Source of the DNA: Gaiellaceae bacterium
GTDB taxonomy: Bacteria > Actinomycetota > Thermoleophilia > Gaiellales > Gaiellaceae
Length of the DNA stretch: 64,000 nucleotides
Assembly (NCBI GenBank): GCA_030446625.1
Contig: JAUJMY010000014.1
Coordinates: 25,736 to 89,735 of the forward strand
Reading direction: 5' to 3'
The stretch's first letter is position 1. Each line of letters opens with the position of its first letter. The translations under genes were made by a program, and so were the position numbers. Of the stretch, positions 46,550-56,005 are shown in pieces. The notes below the pieces were generated by a model. It made no database searches. It was not told the DNA's origin and saw only the letters and a list, made by a program, of their open reading frames with translations.

Positions 46550-49093
46550 ATGCGCACGACCGCGGAGCTCCGCGAGGGCTTCCTGTCCTTCTTTGAGGAG
46601 CGCGGGCACATGCGCTTCCCGTCGTACTCGCTGATCCCGCCGCCGGAGGACCCGTCCACGCTCTTCGTCACGGCCGGGATGCAGCCGCTGAAGCCGTACT
46701 TCTCGGGCGTGAAGCAGCCGCCTGCGCCGCGCTTCACGACCGTGCAGAAGTGCCTGCGCGCCGGAGGCAAGGATTCCGACCTGGAGAAGGTCGGGCTGAA
46801 CGCGCGGAGCGCCTCGATGTTCGAGATGCTCGGAAACTTCTCGTTCGGCGATTACTTCAAGGACGGCGCCGTCGACCTCGCATGGGAGTTCGTAACCGAG
46901 CACCTGAAGCTCGACCCCGAGCGCGTGTGGGCGACGATCTTTGCTGGCGACCCGGAGCGCGGTATTCCGCTAGACGAGGTCGCGCGAGACGCGTGGCTGC
47001 GGAAGGGCGTGCCGCCGGAGCGCATCGTGCCGTTCGCGCTGCCGGAGAACTTCTGGGGCCCTGCCGGCGAGAGCGGGCCGTGCGGTCCCTGCTCGGAGCT
47101 GTGGTACGACCGCGGCGCCGAGCACGGTTGCGGCCTCCAGACGTGCGGGCCGAACTGCGAGAACTGCGATCGGTTCATCGAGTGCTGGAACCTCGTTTTC
47201 ATGGAGTTCGACCTCGGCTCCGACGGGAAGCTAACGCCGCTGCCGCAGCAGAACATCGACACCGGCATGGGCCTCGAGCGCACAGCGATGGTGCTGCAGG
47301 ACGTCGACTCGATCTTCGACACCGACGGCTTCCGCCTGATCATGGACTGGATCGAGCGCGAGTCCGGCGTCGCGTACGCCACGTCGCCTGACGCGAACAA
47401 GGCGCACCGCGTGATCACGGACCACATGCGCGGCGCGACGTTCCTGATCGCCGAGGGCGTGACGCCCTCGAACGAGGCCCACGGGTACGTGCTGCGGCGC
47501 CTGATCCGCCGCGCGGTCGTGCAGGCGCGGCGCATCGGGCTCGAAGGCGTCTACCGCGTGCCCCCGATAGTCGTCGAGCAGGTGGGGCGGTGGTATCCCG
47601 AGGTCGTCGAGCACACGGACGAAATCTCGCGCGTCGTTCGTGCGGAGGAAGATCGGTTCCGCGAGACGCTCGAGCGCGGCATCCGCGCGTTCGAGGAACT
47701 CGCGGGCGAGCCGGCGATCGGCGGCGGGCAAGCGTTCACGCTGGCGGCGACGCACGGGTTTCCGATCGAGCTGACGGTCGAGCTTGCCCAGGAGCGCGGG
47801 CAGCCGGTCGACATCGAAGGCTACCGCGAGGAGATGGCGCGCCACCGCGAGATCTCGCGCAGCTCGACCGAGCGCGGGCTCGGTCTCGTCGGCGTCCCGC
47901 CGAGCAAGCCGAGCAACTTCGTTGGATACGAGCGAACGGACGCGCTAACAGCGTTGCTCTGGGTGAATGAGCTGGATGAAGGAGAGTTCGAGGCGACCCT
48001 AGAGGACTCGCCGTTCTACCCCGAGGGCGGGGGCCAGGTCTCCGATGTCGGGTTCATCGAAAACACGGCCGGTGTCCGGGCCGAGCTCGTGAAGGCGGTG
48101 CGGATCGGCGACCATCAGGTTCTACGGTTCCGCGGCAGCGGCTTTCTCGCGGGGGAACGCGTCCGGGCGGCCGTGCTGTGGGGGCACCGATTCCCGACGA
48201 TGGCGAACCACACCGCGACGCACCTCCTGCACAGGGCGCTCCAGGAGGTGCTGGGCGAGCACGTCCGGCAGGCGGGCTCGGCCGTGCGCCCGGACAAGCT
48301 CCGGTTCGACTTCACGCACCCGCAGGCGCTCGGCGCGGAGGAGCGCGCCGAGATCGAGCGGCGCGTGAACGAGAAGGTGTTCGAGGCGCGTCCGGTGCGC
48401 GCGTACGTGACGCCGATCGACGAGGCGCGGCGGCTCGGCGCGATGATGCTCTTCGGCGAGAAGTACGGCGAGCACGTCCGCGTCGTCGAGATCGACGGCT
48501 ATTCGCGCGAGCTCTGCGGCGGCACGCACGTGCGGACGACGGCGGAGGTCGGGCCGTTCGCGATCGTCTCCGAGGCCTCCGTCGGCTCCGGGACGCGCCG
48601 AATCGAGGCCGTGACGTCCGGCGAGGCGTTCGCGTACCTGCGCGGGCGCGCGCGCGAGGCCGAGGAGCTGCGCGCGGAGCTCGAGCGCGTGCGGAAGGAG
48701 GCGCGCGCGCGGCCGGTGGCCGGCTCACGGCCGGACGACGCCGTCGCGCCCGAGGTTCGCCTCGTCAACGGCGTGAACGTGATCGCGCAGTCGGTCGACG
48801 GGCTCGGCGCCGACGCGCTCCTCGACCTCTCCGACAGGTTCAAGCAGAAGCAGGCGCCCGCGGCGGTCGTCCTCGGCTCGCGCGAGGACGGGCGCGTGCA
48901 CCTCGTCGCTAACTTCGACGACGCCGTCGCGCAGCGCGTCAGCGCGTCGGACGTGGTGAAGGAGGCCGCCGCGCTCGTCGGCGGCGGCGGCGGCGGGCGA
49001 CCGACGATGGCGCGAGCCGGCGGCAAGGACCCGGAGCGGCTGCGCGACGCGCTCGCGCGCGCCGAAGAACTGATCGTGAGGGCGCTCGCGTGA
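46550..49093 (+). CDS. alaS: Alanyl-tRNA synthetase
   Basis: An 847-residue class II enzyme: RFPSYSLIPPPEDPSTLFVTAGMQPLKPYF, KCLRAGGKDSDLEKVG, NFSFGDYFK, then editing domain HTATHLLHRAL and CGGTHVRTTAEVG with zinc ligands, and a short C-Ala domain ending RDALARAEELIVRAL. The insertion HGCGLQTCGPNCENCDRFIECWN adds cysteines to the usual DRFIEIWN region, as in some actinobacteria, and may bind zinc. The stop overlaps ruvX. Confidence 0.95.
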   Translation: MRTTAELREGFLSFFEERGHMRFPSYSLIPPPEDPSTLFVTAGMQPLKPYFSGVKQPPAPRFTTVQKCLRAGGKDSDLEKVGLNARSASMFEMLGNFSFGDYFKDGAVDLAWEFVTEHLKLDPERVWATIFAGDPERGIPLDEVARDAWLRKGVPPERIVPFALPENFWGPAGESGPCGPCSELWYDRGAEHGCGLQTCGPNCENCDRFIECWNLVFMEFDLGSDGKLTPLPQQNIDTGMGLERTAMVLQDVDSIFDTDGFRLIMDWIERESGVAYATSPDANKAHRVITDHMRGATFLIAEGVTPSNEAHGYVLRRLIRRAVVQARRIGLEGVYRVPPIVVEQVGRWYPEVVEHTDEISRVVRAEEDRFRETLERGIRAFEELAGEPAIGGGQAFTLAATHGFPIELTVELAQERGQPVDIEGYREEMARHREISRSSTERGLGLVGVPPSKPSNFVGYERTDALTALLWVNELDEGEFEATLEDSPFYPEGGGQVSDVGFIENTAGVRAELVKAVRIGDHQVLRFRGSGFLAGERVRAAVLWGHRFPTMANHTATHLLHRALQEVLGEHVRQAGSAVRPDKLRFDFTHPQALGAEERAEIERRVNEKVFEARPVRAYVTPIDEARRLGAMMLFGEKYGEHVRVVEIDGYSRELCGGTHVRTTAEVGPFAIVSEASVGSGTRRIEAVTSGEAFAYLRGRAREAEELRAELERVRKEARARPVAGSRPDDAVAPEVRLVNGVNVIAQSVDGLGADALLDLSDRFKQKQAPAAVVLGSREDGRVHLVANFDDAVAQRVSASDVVKEAAALVGGGGGGRPTMARAGGKDPERLRDALARAEELIVRALA

Positions 49094-49485
49094 AGGTGCT
49101 CGCGCTCGACTACGGAACCGCGCGGACCGGCGTCGCCGTCTCGGACCCGACAGGAACGCTCGCGCGCCCGCTGTGCGTCGTCGAGGGTGCTGCGAGCGAC
49201 CCCGGGCTCTCGAAGCTCGCGGCGCTGATCGCGGAGGAACGGGCGGAGCGCGTCGTCGTCGGGCTGCCACTGACCCTGCGCGGCGAGCGCGGGGCGCAGG
49301 CGGCGGAGACGGAGCGCTTCGTGGACGGCCTTCGCGCGCTGACCGACATCCCAGTGGAGACGTACGACGAGCGGTTCACGACCACGCTCGCCGAACGTGG
49401 CAGCGGCGGCGCCACGCCGGCCGACGCGCGCGCCGCCGCGCACCTTCTCGAGGACTACCTGACGCGCGCGCGAGGTCGACTCTGA
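49090..49485 (+). CDS. ruvX: Putative pre-16S rRNA nuclease / Holliday junction resolvase-like (YqgF)
   Basis: 131 residues: VLALDYGTARTGVAVSDP, VVVGLPLTLRGERGAQA, ETYDERFTTTLAE and a final helix (ADARAAAHLLEDYL). RNase H-fold; E. coli YqgF matures the 5' end of 16S rRNA. The ATG overlaps the alaS stop. The alaS-ruvX-mltG order is common. Confidence 0.92.
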   Translation: MKVLALDYGTARTGVAVSDPTGTLARPLCVVEGAASDPGLSKLAALIAEERAERVVVGLPLTLRGERGAQAAETERFVDGLRALTDIPVETYDERFTTTLAERGSGGATPADARAAAHLLEDYLTRARGRL

Positions 49486-49532
49486 GCGTCCCGCCACGCC
49501 GCGGCCGCCAGCGGCCCTCCCGCACGCACATC

Positions 49533-50399
49533 GTGGCGCGCAGGATCGTCGCGCTCGCGCTCCTGCTCGGAGGCCTGGGCTTCGCGGGCTGGGTGGTGGC
49601 GGTCGCGGCGAACGGCCTGCGCGAGGCCGCTGCTCCTCCGGTCACCACCGTTGCGCAAAAGCCGCGCCCGAAGCCGCTCCGCATCGTCTTTCCGGAGGGC
49701 TTCACGCGCGCCGAGATGGCGGAGCAGATCGCGGACGTGAACGTGATCGCGCGCCGGAAGCGGAAGGTGCGGCCGAGGCTGTCTCCGAAGGCGTTCCTGG
49801 CCGCGACGCGCCGCCACGCGCTCCCCGGCGAGTTCGCGGGCGACCGGAAACGCCGCTCGCTCGAGGGCTTCCTGTTCCCGGCCACGTACGAGTTCACGAA
49901 GACGACGACGTCGAAGCAGCTCGTCGACCGCCAGCTCGAAGCCTTCCGCAAGAACTGGCGCAAGATCGACCTCTCCTACGCGCGCTCGCGCAACCTGACG
50001 CCGTACGACGTGCTGACCATCGCGTCGATGGTCGAGGAGGAGACGCTCGCGCCGGACGAGCGGCCGCTCGTCGCGGCGGTGATCTACAACCGGCTCCGGG
50101 TGCGGATGCCGCTGGGGATCGACGCGACCATCCGGTACGGGCTCGGCGTGGCTCCGACGGAGTCGCTCCGCCGCTCACAGCTCGAGACGGACCATCCGTA
50201 CAACTCGAGAACGCGACTCGGCCTGCCGCCCACGCCGATCACGAACCCGGGCCTCGCGTCGATGGAGGCCGCGGCGCGTCCGGCGAAGGTGAAGTACCTC
50301 TTCTTCGCGCGCAAGCCTGACAAGGTGCACCACTTCTTCACCGCGAGCGAGCGCGAGTTCTACGAGTACCTCGCGACCCACGGCTACGGCGGTGGCTAG
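49533..50399 (+). CDS. mltG: Endolytic murein transglycosylase
   Basis: 288 residues: one N-terminal membrane helix (RIVALALLLGGLGFAGWVV), a LysM-like region (FPEGFTRAEMAEQIA), then the YceG catalytic domain: IASMVEEETLAPDERPLVAAVIYNRL with the catalytic Glu, MPLGIDATIRYGLG, PYNSRTRLGLPPTPITNPG and LFFARKPDKVHHFF. It cuts nascent peptidoglycan strands. GTG 49533 gives a proper basic N-terminus before the helix; no ATG, GTG or TTG closer to the ruvX stop is in frame. Confidence 0.92.
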   Translation: MARRIVALALLLGGLGFAGWVVAVAANGLREAAAPPVTTVAQKPRPKPLRIVFPEGFTRAEMAEQIADVNVIARRKRKVRPRLSPKAFLAATRRHALPGEFAGDRKRRSLEGFLFPATYEFTKTTTSKQLVDRQLEAFRKNWRKIDLSYARSRNLTPYDVLTIASMVEEETLAPDERPLVAAVIYNRLRVRMPLGIDATIRYGLGVAPTESLRRSQLETDHPYNSRTRLGLPPTPITNPGLASMEAAARPAKVKYLFFARKPDKVHHFFTASEREFYEYLATHGYGGG

Positions 50400-50552
50400 A
50401 CGCGACATGGCCGTAGCGGCCACCAAGCAGCCCCCCACCCAAGGGCGGGGTCCGATTCCCGCCGCCCTCGCTGCCGAGCCTAGCGGCCAATCGCGCACGG
50501 ATCTGGCGCGGGGCGGCGCCGAGCTCGCGACGATCTCTCCACAGCCCGCTGC
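50400..50552. other. GC-rich non-coding gap before aroE
   Basis: About 150 bases with two local inverted repeats: GGCCGTAGCGGCC (50409-50421) and GCGGGGTCCGATTCCCGC (50445-50462), which looks like the T-arm of a tRNA. No D-arm or anticodon arm fits upstream, so no tRNA is called. No reading frame is convincing. Confidence 0.4.
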
Positions 50553-51236
50553 GTGACCGGCGCGTCGACGCGGCTCGTCGCCCTGCTCGGGCACCCCGTC
50601 GCGCACTCGCTCTCGCCGCGCATGCAGAACGCGGCGTTCGCGGCGCGCGGTCTCGACTGGGCCTACGTCGCGCTCGACGTCGAGCCGGCTCAGCTCGACC
50701 TGGTCGTTCGCGGTCTCGGCGCCGCGGGCTTCGCCGGCGCGAACGTCACCGCGCCGCACAAGCTCGCCGCGGCGGAGCTCGCGACGACGGACGCCCTTTC
50801 GATCAACACGCTCGTCTTCGACGGCGGCGCCATCCTCGGGACGTCGACGGACGCGGCGATCCTCGACGGCCTCGTCGCCGACCGCCCCGTCGTGATCGGC
50901 GACGGCGGCTCCGCGCGCGCGTTCTCGGCCAGGCTTCCGCACGCCCGCGTCTTCTCCCGCCGCACCGACTGGCCACCGCTCGCCGCCGACGCCGACGTCG
51001 TCGTCAACGCGACACCCGTCCGTGAGGACGTGCTCGTGACGTTGCGGCGCGGCCAGACGCTCGTCGACCTGCCGTACCCGGAGACGGCGACGGCGCGTGC
51101 CGCGCGCGCGGGCGGCGCGACGGTGCTGGGCGGGCTCGAGGTGCTGGTCGCGCAGGGCGCCGCGTCGTTCGAGCTGTGGACTGGCGTGCCGGCGCCCGTA
51201 CCGGTGATGCGCCACGCCGTAGGCTTGACGACGTGA
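50553..51236 (+). CDS. aroE: Shikimate dehydrogenase, shortened
   Basis: 227 residues, against about 270 for typical Aro[32 protein letters not shown] with the catalytic Lys, and [21 protein letters not shown] are conserved. The NADP-binding turn reads [11 protein letters not shown], and VVVNATPV and VDLPYPE follow. The saving is mainly in the NADP domain. It reduces 3-dehydroshikimate. The stop overlaps the aroC GTG. Confidence 0.87.
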   Translation: MTGASTRLVALLGHPVAHSLSPRMQNAAFAARGLDWAYVALDVEPAQLDLVVRGLGAAGFAGANVTAPHKLAAAELATTDALSINTLVFDGGAILGTSTDAAILDGLVADRPVVIGDGGSARAFSARLPHARVFSRRTDWPPLAADADVVVNATPVREDVLVTLRRGQTLVDLPYPETATARAARAGGATVLGGLEVLVAQGAASFELWTGVPAPVPVMRHAVGLTT

Positions 51237-52339
51237 GTCTCGCGCTGGCGACTGCGGGCGAGTCGCACGGGCCCGCGCTCGTCGCGATCGTGACGGGCCT
51301 GCCGGCCGGCCTCCTCCTCGACCGCGACGCGATCGACCGCGACCTGCGCCGCCGCCAGGAGGGGTACGGCCGCAGCCCGCGGCAACAAATCGAGACGGAC
51401 GAGGTCGAGGTGCTCGCCGGCGTCCGGCACGGGCGCACGCTGGGTACGCCCGTCGCGCTCGTCGTCCGCAACCGCGACCACGCGAACTGGAGCTGGGGAA
51501 TGAGCCCCTGGCCGCCGGAGGGCGAGGCGCGGGGGAAGGGGGCGCGGCCGGTGACCCTGCCGCGGCCCGGGCATGCCGACCTCGCGGGCACGCTCAAGTA
51601 CGGCCTCGCCGACGTCCGCGACGCGCTCGAGCGTGCGAGCGCGCGGCAGACGGCGGCCCACGTCGCGGCAGGGGCGGTCACAAAGGCGCTCCTGCGCGAG
51701 ATCGGCGTCGAGGTTGAGGGCACGGTGGCGGAGCTCGGGGGCGCGTCCGGCGACGCGGTGCGCGACGCGATCGACGCCGCGCGCAGCGATCGCGACACGC
51801 TCGGCGGCGTGGTCGAGGTGCGCGCGCGCGGCGTTCCTCCCGGCCTCGGCTCGTACGCGACGAAGGACGATCGGCTGGACGCGCGGCTCGGCGCCGCGTT
51901 GCTCGGCATCCAGGCGGTGAAGGCGGTCGAGATCGGCGACGGCTTCACGCTCGCGCGCATGCGCGGGTCGGAGGCCCACGACGAGATCCTGCGCGATCCG
52001 GAGCGCGGCGTCTTTCGCGAGACGAACCGAGCGGGCGGCCTCGAGGGCGGGATCTCGAACGGGGAGGATGTGGTCGTGCGCGCCGCGATGAAGCCGCTGC
52101 CGACGCTCATGCGGCCGCTCCGCTCGGTCGACCTCGAGACGGGCGAACCGGCAGACGCGCTCGTCGAGCGGAGCGACGTCGCCGCCGTCGAGGCGCTCGC
52201 CGTCGTCGCGGAAGCCGCGGTCGCGTGGGAGCTCGCGCGCGCGGCGCGCGAGAAGTTCGGCGGCGACGCGCTCGGCGACTTCGTGGCCGCGCACGCTGCG
52301 TACGTGGAGCGGGTCGACTGGCAGCCACGCACGCCCTAG
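51233..52339 (+). CDS. aroC: Chorismate synthase
   Basis: 368 residues with [78 protein letters not shown] and [25 protein letters not shown]. It needs reduced FMN and makes chorismate from EPSP. GTG 51233 overlaps the aroE stop. Confidence 0.95.
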   Translation: MSLALATAGESHGPALVAIVTGLPAGLLLDRDAIDRDLRRRQEGYGRSPRQQIETDEVEVLAGVRHGRTLGTPVALVVRNRDHANWSWGMSPWPPEGEARGKGARPVTLPRPGHADLAGTLKYGLADVRDALERASARQTAAHVAAGAVTKALLREIGVEVEGTVAELGGASGDAVRDAIDAARSDRDTLGGVVEVRARGVPPGLGSYATKDDRLDARLGAALLGIQAVKAVEIGDGFTLARMRGSEAHDEILRDPERGVFRETNRAGGLEGGISNGEDVVVRAAMKPLPTLMRPLRSVDLETGEPADALVERSDVAAVEALAVVAEAAVAWELARAAREKFGGDALGDFVAAHAAYVERVDWQPRTP

Positions 52340-53751
52340 AGCGCCACGTCGCGCTCGTCGGCTTCATGGGCGCGGGCAAGACGACGATCGGCGCCGACGT
52401 CGCTCGCCGGCTCGACCGCCCGTTCTGGGACGTCGACTTCGCGATCGAGAACCACGTCGACGCGAGCGTCGGCGAGATCTTCGACCAGCGCGGCGAGGCC
52501 GCCTTCCGCGCGGTCGAGGAGCGGTTGACGCTGGAGGCGCTTCGCAGCCGCGTTCCGAGCGTCGTCGCCCTCGGTGGCGGCGGTCTCGGCTCAGCCGCGG
52601 TGCGCGAGGAGCTCGCGCGCACGGCGCTCGCCGTGCACGTGGAGGTCGACGTCGACGAGGCCTGGCGGCGCAGCGCCCGCACGGACCGGCCGCTCGCGCG
52701 CGACGAAGCGGCCTTCCGCGAGCTGTACGAGGAACGACAGCCGGCGTATGCCGCGGCCGCGGATGCGCGAGCGCGCGACGCAGACAACATCGTCCTCGCC
52801 GCGGGTGGCGTCCACGTCGGGCTCGGCTCGCTCGAGCTGCTCGCCGAGCTCGTCCCCGGAGACGGCGCGGCCGCGCTCGTCGCCGACGCGCGTGTCGCCG
52901 GCATCCACGGTGCGGCGGCGCAGCTCGCGCTCGGCACCCGCCTCGCCTCGACGCACGAGCTCCCGGTCGGCGAGGACGCGAAGACGGTGACGACGGCCGG
53001 CCGGCTGTGGCAGGAGCTGACGCTGGACCGAAACGGGACGCTCGTCGCGCTCGGCGGCGGGTGCACGACCGACGCCGCGGGCTTCGTGGCCGCAACGTAC
53101 CTGCGCGGCGTCGAGTGGACGACGGTGCCGACGACGCTCGTCGGGCAGGTGGACGCGGCCATCGGCGGCAAGACCGGCATCAACCTCACCCACGGCAAGA
53201 ACCTCGTCGGCGCGTTCCACTGGCCCGGGCGGGTCGTCGTCGACCCCGCCCTGCTCGAGACGCTGCCCGAGCACGAGCGGCAGGAGGGCATGGCGGAGGT
53301 CGTGAAGACGGGACTGCTCGCGGGCGAGCCGCTCTGGGAGCTCCCCGTGGCGGAGCTCGTGCGGCGTTGTGCCGCGTTCAAGACGGCGGTGTGCCTCCGC
53401 GACCCGCTCGACCGCGGGCCTCGCGCGATCCTCAACCTCGGGCACACCTTCGCGCACGCCCTCGAGGCCGCCGCGGGGTTCGAGCTCTCCCACGGCAGGG
53501 CGGTGGCGCTCGGCCTGCTCGCGGCGCTGCGGCTCTCGGGCGCCGCCACGGGGGCGGTCGAGGACGTGCTGCGCCCACAGCGCGTGCGCGTCGATCGCGA
53601 GCAGGCGTGGCAGGCGCTCCAGCGCGACAAGAAGGCGGTCGACGGCCGCGTGCGCCTCGTCCTCCTTCCGGCGCCGGGGGACCCCGTGTACGGCGTCGAG
53701 GTCCCCGCGGCCGACGTCCGCCGTGAGCTCGACGCGCTGATCGCGGACTAG
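52318..53751 (+). CDS. aroKB: Fused shikimate kinase (AroK) and 3-dehydroquinate synthase (AroB)
   Basis: About 477 residues. AroK first: [22 protein letters not shown] (P-loop), [24 protein letters not shown] and TDRPLA. From about residue 160 Aro[61 protein letters not shown] and [12 protein letters not shown]. The start is uncertain: no ATG/GTG/TTG lies between GTG 52225 (deep in aroC) and ATG 52366 (inside the P-loop strand). CTG 52318 gives the most natural N-terminus and is used here. Confidence 0.88.
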   Translation: MAATHALERHVALVGFMGAGKTTIGADVARRLDRPFWDVDFAIENHVDASVGEIFDQRGEAAFRAVEERLTLEALRSRVPSVVALGGGGLGSAAVREELARTALAVHVEVDVDEAWRRSARTDRPLARDEAAFRELYEERQPAYAAAADARARDADNIVLAAGGVHVGLGSLELLAELVPGDGAAALVADARVAGIHGAAAQLALGTRLASTHELPVGEDAKTVTTAGRLWQELTLDRNGTLVALGGGCTTDAAGFVAATYLRGVEWTTVPTTLVGQVDAAIGGKTGINLTHGKNLVGAFHWPGRVVVDPALLETLPEHERQEGMAEVVKTGLLAGEPLWELPVAELVRRCAAFKTAVCLRDPLDRGPRAILNLGHTFAHALEAAAGFELSHGRAVALGLLAALRLSGAATGAVEDVLRPQRVRVDREQAWQALQRDKKAVDGRVRLVLLPAPGDPVYGVEVPAADVRRELDALIAD

Positions 53752-53754
53752 AGT
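53749..53754 (+). promoter_or_regulatory. -10 hexamer TAGAGT of aroQ
   Basis: TAGAGT begins at the aroB stop codon and ends six bases before ATG 53761, giving aroQ and the genes after it a possible leaderless promoter of their own. Confidence 0.45.
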
Positions 53755-53760
53755 GCCGCG

Positions 53761-54195
53761 ATGCGGATCGACGTCCTGAACGGCGTCAACCTCAACGTGC
53801 TCGACCGGCGCGACCCGGGCACGTACGGCGGCGTGAGCCTGCCCGAGCTCGAGACGCGGATCTACGAGTGGGGCTCGCAGCTCGGCTGCAGTATTCGCTG
53901 CCGGCAGACGAACCACGAGGGCGACTTCGTGGACTGGTGCCACGACGCGCTGGGCCGCGCGGACGGCGTGATCGTGAATCCCGGCGCGTGGACGCACTAC
54001 AGCTGGGCGATCCGCGACGCGCTCGAGCTCGTCGAGGCTCCGATCGTCGAGGTGCACCTCTCGAACGTGGACGACCGGGAGGAGTGGCGACGGCACTCGG
54101 TGCTCGAGGGGCTGACGGCGGCCCGCGTCGTCGGGAAGGGGCCGGACGGTTATCGGGAGGCGCTCGCGTTCCTCGTCGAGCGGGCGGGGTCGTGA
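53761..54195 (+). CDS. aroQ: Type II 3-dehydroquinate dehydratase
   Basis: 144 residues: VLNGVNLNVLDRRDPGTYGG with the catalytic Tyr, TNHEGDFVDW, NPGAWTHYSWAIRDAL with the catalytic His, and VEVHLSN. The usual NPGAYTHTS reads NPGAWTHYS. It dehydrates 3-dehydroquinate. Confidence 0.93.
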   Translation: MRIDVLNGVNLNVLDRRDPGTYGGVSLPELETRIYEWGSQLGCSIRCRQTNHEGDFVDWCHDALGRADGVIVNPGAWTHYSWAIRDALELVEAPIVEVHLSNVDDREEWRRHSVLEGLTAARVVGKGPDGYREALAFLVERAGS

Positions 54196-55229
54196 ACGCC
54201 CGCGTCGAGAAGCTCCGCGCGCTCCTCGAGGAGCCGTTGCTCGTGACGAACCTCGTCAACGTCCGGTACCTGACGGGATTCGTCAGCTCGAACGCCGCGC
54301 TGCTCGTGGAGCCGGAGCGCGTGCGACTCTTCACGGACTTCCGGTACGCGGCCGCTGCGCGGGCAGTGGAAGGCGTCGAGCTCGTCGAGACGCGGCGCGC
54401 AGTGGTCGGCGACCTCGCGGAGCGGCTGTCGGGTCGGATCGGGTTCGAGGCCGACGACGTGAGCTACGCGGGGTACGAGACGCTTCGCCGCGGCGGCCTC
54501 GAGCTCGTGCCGCGCTCGGGCCTCGTCGAGCGGCTGCGGGCGGTGAAGGACGAGGAGGAGCTCGCCGTGCTGCGCGACGCCGCCGCGATCACGGAGCGCG
54601 CGTTCGCGCGGCTGGCCGGGGAGCGGTTCACCGGCCGCAGCGAGCGCGATCTCGCCTGGCGGATGGAGCAGCTCCTGCGCGAGGAGGGAGCGGAGGAGAC
54701 CGCGTTCGACATCGCGATCGGCTCCGGCCCGACCGGCGGCGCTCCGCACTCGCGTCCCTCCGAGCGCCTCGTCGAGCGGGGCGAGACCGTCGTCGTCGAC
54801 GCGGGCGCGGTGGTCGCCGGCTACAACTCGGACTGCACGCGCACCTTCGCGACGGGTGCGTTGCGCGACGAGCTCGAGCGCGCGTACGCGGTCTGCCTCG
54901 AGGCGCAGCAGGCCGCGGTCGACGCGGTGAGTGCCGGCATCAGCGGCAGAGACCTCGACGCGGTGGCGCGCGAGCGGATCGACGCTTCGGAGTTCGCCGG
55001 CCGCTTCGGCCACGGCCTCGGGCACGGCGTCGGGTTGCTCGTCCACGAAGGGCCGGTCGCGCGGCCCGAGTCGGAGGACGTGCTCGAGCCCGCGAACGTC
55101 CTCACGATCGAGCCCGGGATCTACTTCGAGGGCGAGGGCGGGATCCGGATCGAGGACATCGTGATCGTCCGCGAGGGGGGCGCGGAGGTGCTCTCCGGCT
55201 TCACCAAGGAGCTCGTGACCGTTCAGTAG
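54192..55229 (+). CDS. M24 Xaa-Pro aminopeptidase-like protein
   Basis: 345 residues: a creatinase-like N-terminal domain (VNVRYLTGFVSSNAALLV, LFTDFRYAAAA), then the metal-binding pita-bread domain with VVVDAGAVVAGYNSDCTRTFATG (two Asp), FGHGLGHGVGLLVHEGP (His), LTIEPGIYF (Glu) and GIRIEDIVIV (Glu). It cleaves the residue before proline. GTG 54192 overlaps the aroQ stop. The position before efp is conserved in many Gram-positive genomes. Confidence 0.92.
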   Translation: MNARVEKLRALLEEPLLVTNLVNVRYLTGFVSSNAALLVEPERVRLFTDFRYAAAARAVEGVELVETRRAVVGDLAERLSGRIGFEADDVSYAGYETLRRGGLELVPRSGLVERLRAVKDEEELAVLRDAAAITERAFARLAGERFTGRSERDLAWRMEQLLREEGAEETAFDIAIGSGPTGGAPHSRPSERLVERGETVVVDAGAVVAGYNSDCTRTFATGALRDELERAYAVCLEAQQAAVDAVSAGISGRDLDAVARERIDASEFAGRFGHGLGHGVGLLVHEGPVARPESEDVLEPANVLTIEPGIYFEGEGGIRIEDIVIVREGGAEVLSGFTKELVTVQ

Positions 55230-55240
55230 ACTGCCGCGCC

Positions 55241-55807
55241 GTGGCGGAGCAGGTCAACACGAACCAGTTCAAGAACGGGATGCACATCGCGCTCGACGGG
55301 GCCGTCTGGCGCATCGTGGACTTCCAGCACGTCAAGCCCGGCAAGGGCGGCGCGTTCGTGCGGACGAAGGTGAAGAGCCTCGAGTCGGGCGCGGTCGTCG
55401 ACCGCACGTTCCGGGCGGGCGAGAAGTTCCCGCGCGTCCACACCGAGGTGAAGAACGTGCAGTACCTGTACGACGCGGGGGACGAGGTCGTCTTCATGGA
55501 CGAGGAGACGTACGAGCAGTTCCAGCTTCCGCGCCGCGCGGTGGAGGACGCGCTCGAGTTCCTGCAGCCGTCCAGCTCGGTGCAGATGCTGAAGGTCGAC
55601 GGTCGGCCCTCCGGCGTCCAGCTGCCCGCCGCCGTAGAGCTCTCGGTCGCCGAGACGGAGCCCGGCGTGAAGGGCGACACCGTCTCGAACGTGACGAAGT
55701 CCGCGACGCTCGAGACCGGCGCCGTCGTGCAGGTCCCGCTGTTCGTGAACGCGGGCGACCGGATCCGCGTCGACACGCGCGAGCGCCGCTACATCTCGCG
55801 CGCCTAG
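55241..55807 (+). CDS. efp: Translation elongation factor P
   Basis: 188 residues in three barrels: VNTNQFKNGMHIALDG, HVKPGKGGAFVRTKVKSL with the Lys in the modified loop, YLYDAGDEVVFMDEETYEQ, and GVQLPAAVELSVAETEPGVKGDTVSN. It relieves ribosome stalling at proline runs. TAGACT is eight bases before GTG 55241. The stop codon lies in a tandem 7-base repeat. Confidence 0.95.
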   Translation: MAEQVNTNQFKNGMHIALDGAVWRIVDFQHVKPGKGGAFVRTKVKSLESGAVVDRTFRAGEKFPRVHTEVKNVQYLYDAGDEVVFMDEETYEQFQLPRRAVEDALEFLQPSSSVQMLKVDGRPSGVQLPAAVELSVAETEPGVKGDTVSNVTKSATLETGAVVQVPLFVNAGDRIRVDTRERRYISRA

Positions 55808-55834
55808 CGCCTAGCGCCTAGCGCCTAGCGCCTC
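55800..55834. repeat. Five tandem copies of GCGCCTA at the efp stop
   Basis: Units at 55800, 55807, 55814 and 55821 are identical; the fifth (55828) ends in C instead of A. The efp TAG is formed by the first two units. Copy-number change would leave the efp protein almost unaltered. Confidence 0.9.
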
Positions 55835-56005
55835 GCACCGCGGCGGCCCCCAGCGTGGAGACACGCTTTCGGCACGAATGCGTGACCCGCGCGTGCGCCG
55901 CGCGGGGATACGCTGACCGAAGGGATCTCGGGGATCCCCTGGGGGCAGTTGGGGCGGTCCGTCCGCTCGCGTCGCCACGGTTCGAGCGCGTTACGCTCCC
56001 CGCCG
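55835..56005 (+). other. Gap between efp and the biotin-carrier fusion
   Basis: About 170 bases with no convincing gene. TTACGCT (55991-55997) ends eight bases before ATG 56006 and may be its -10 region. GGGATCTCGGGGATCCCC (55921-55938) is a short inverted repeat. Confidence 0.4.

Noticed and set aside
50441..50470. T-arm-like GCGGGGTCCGATTCCCGC suggesting a tRNA or a phage attachment remnant before aroE
   Set aside because: The loop has an extra base and no acceptor, D-arm or anticodon arm can be folded upstream.
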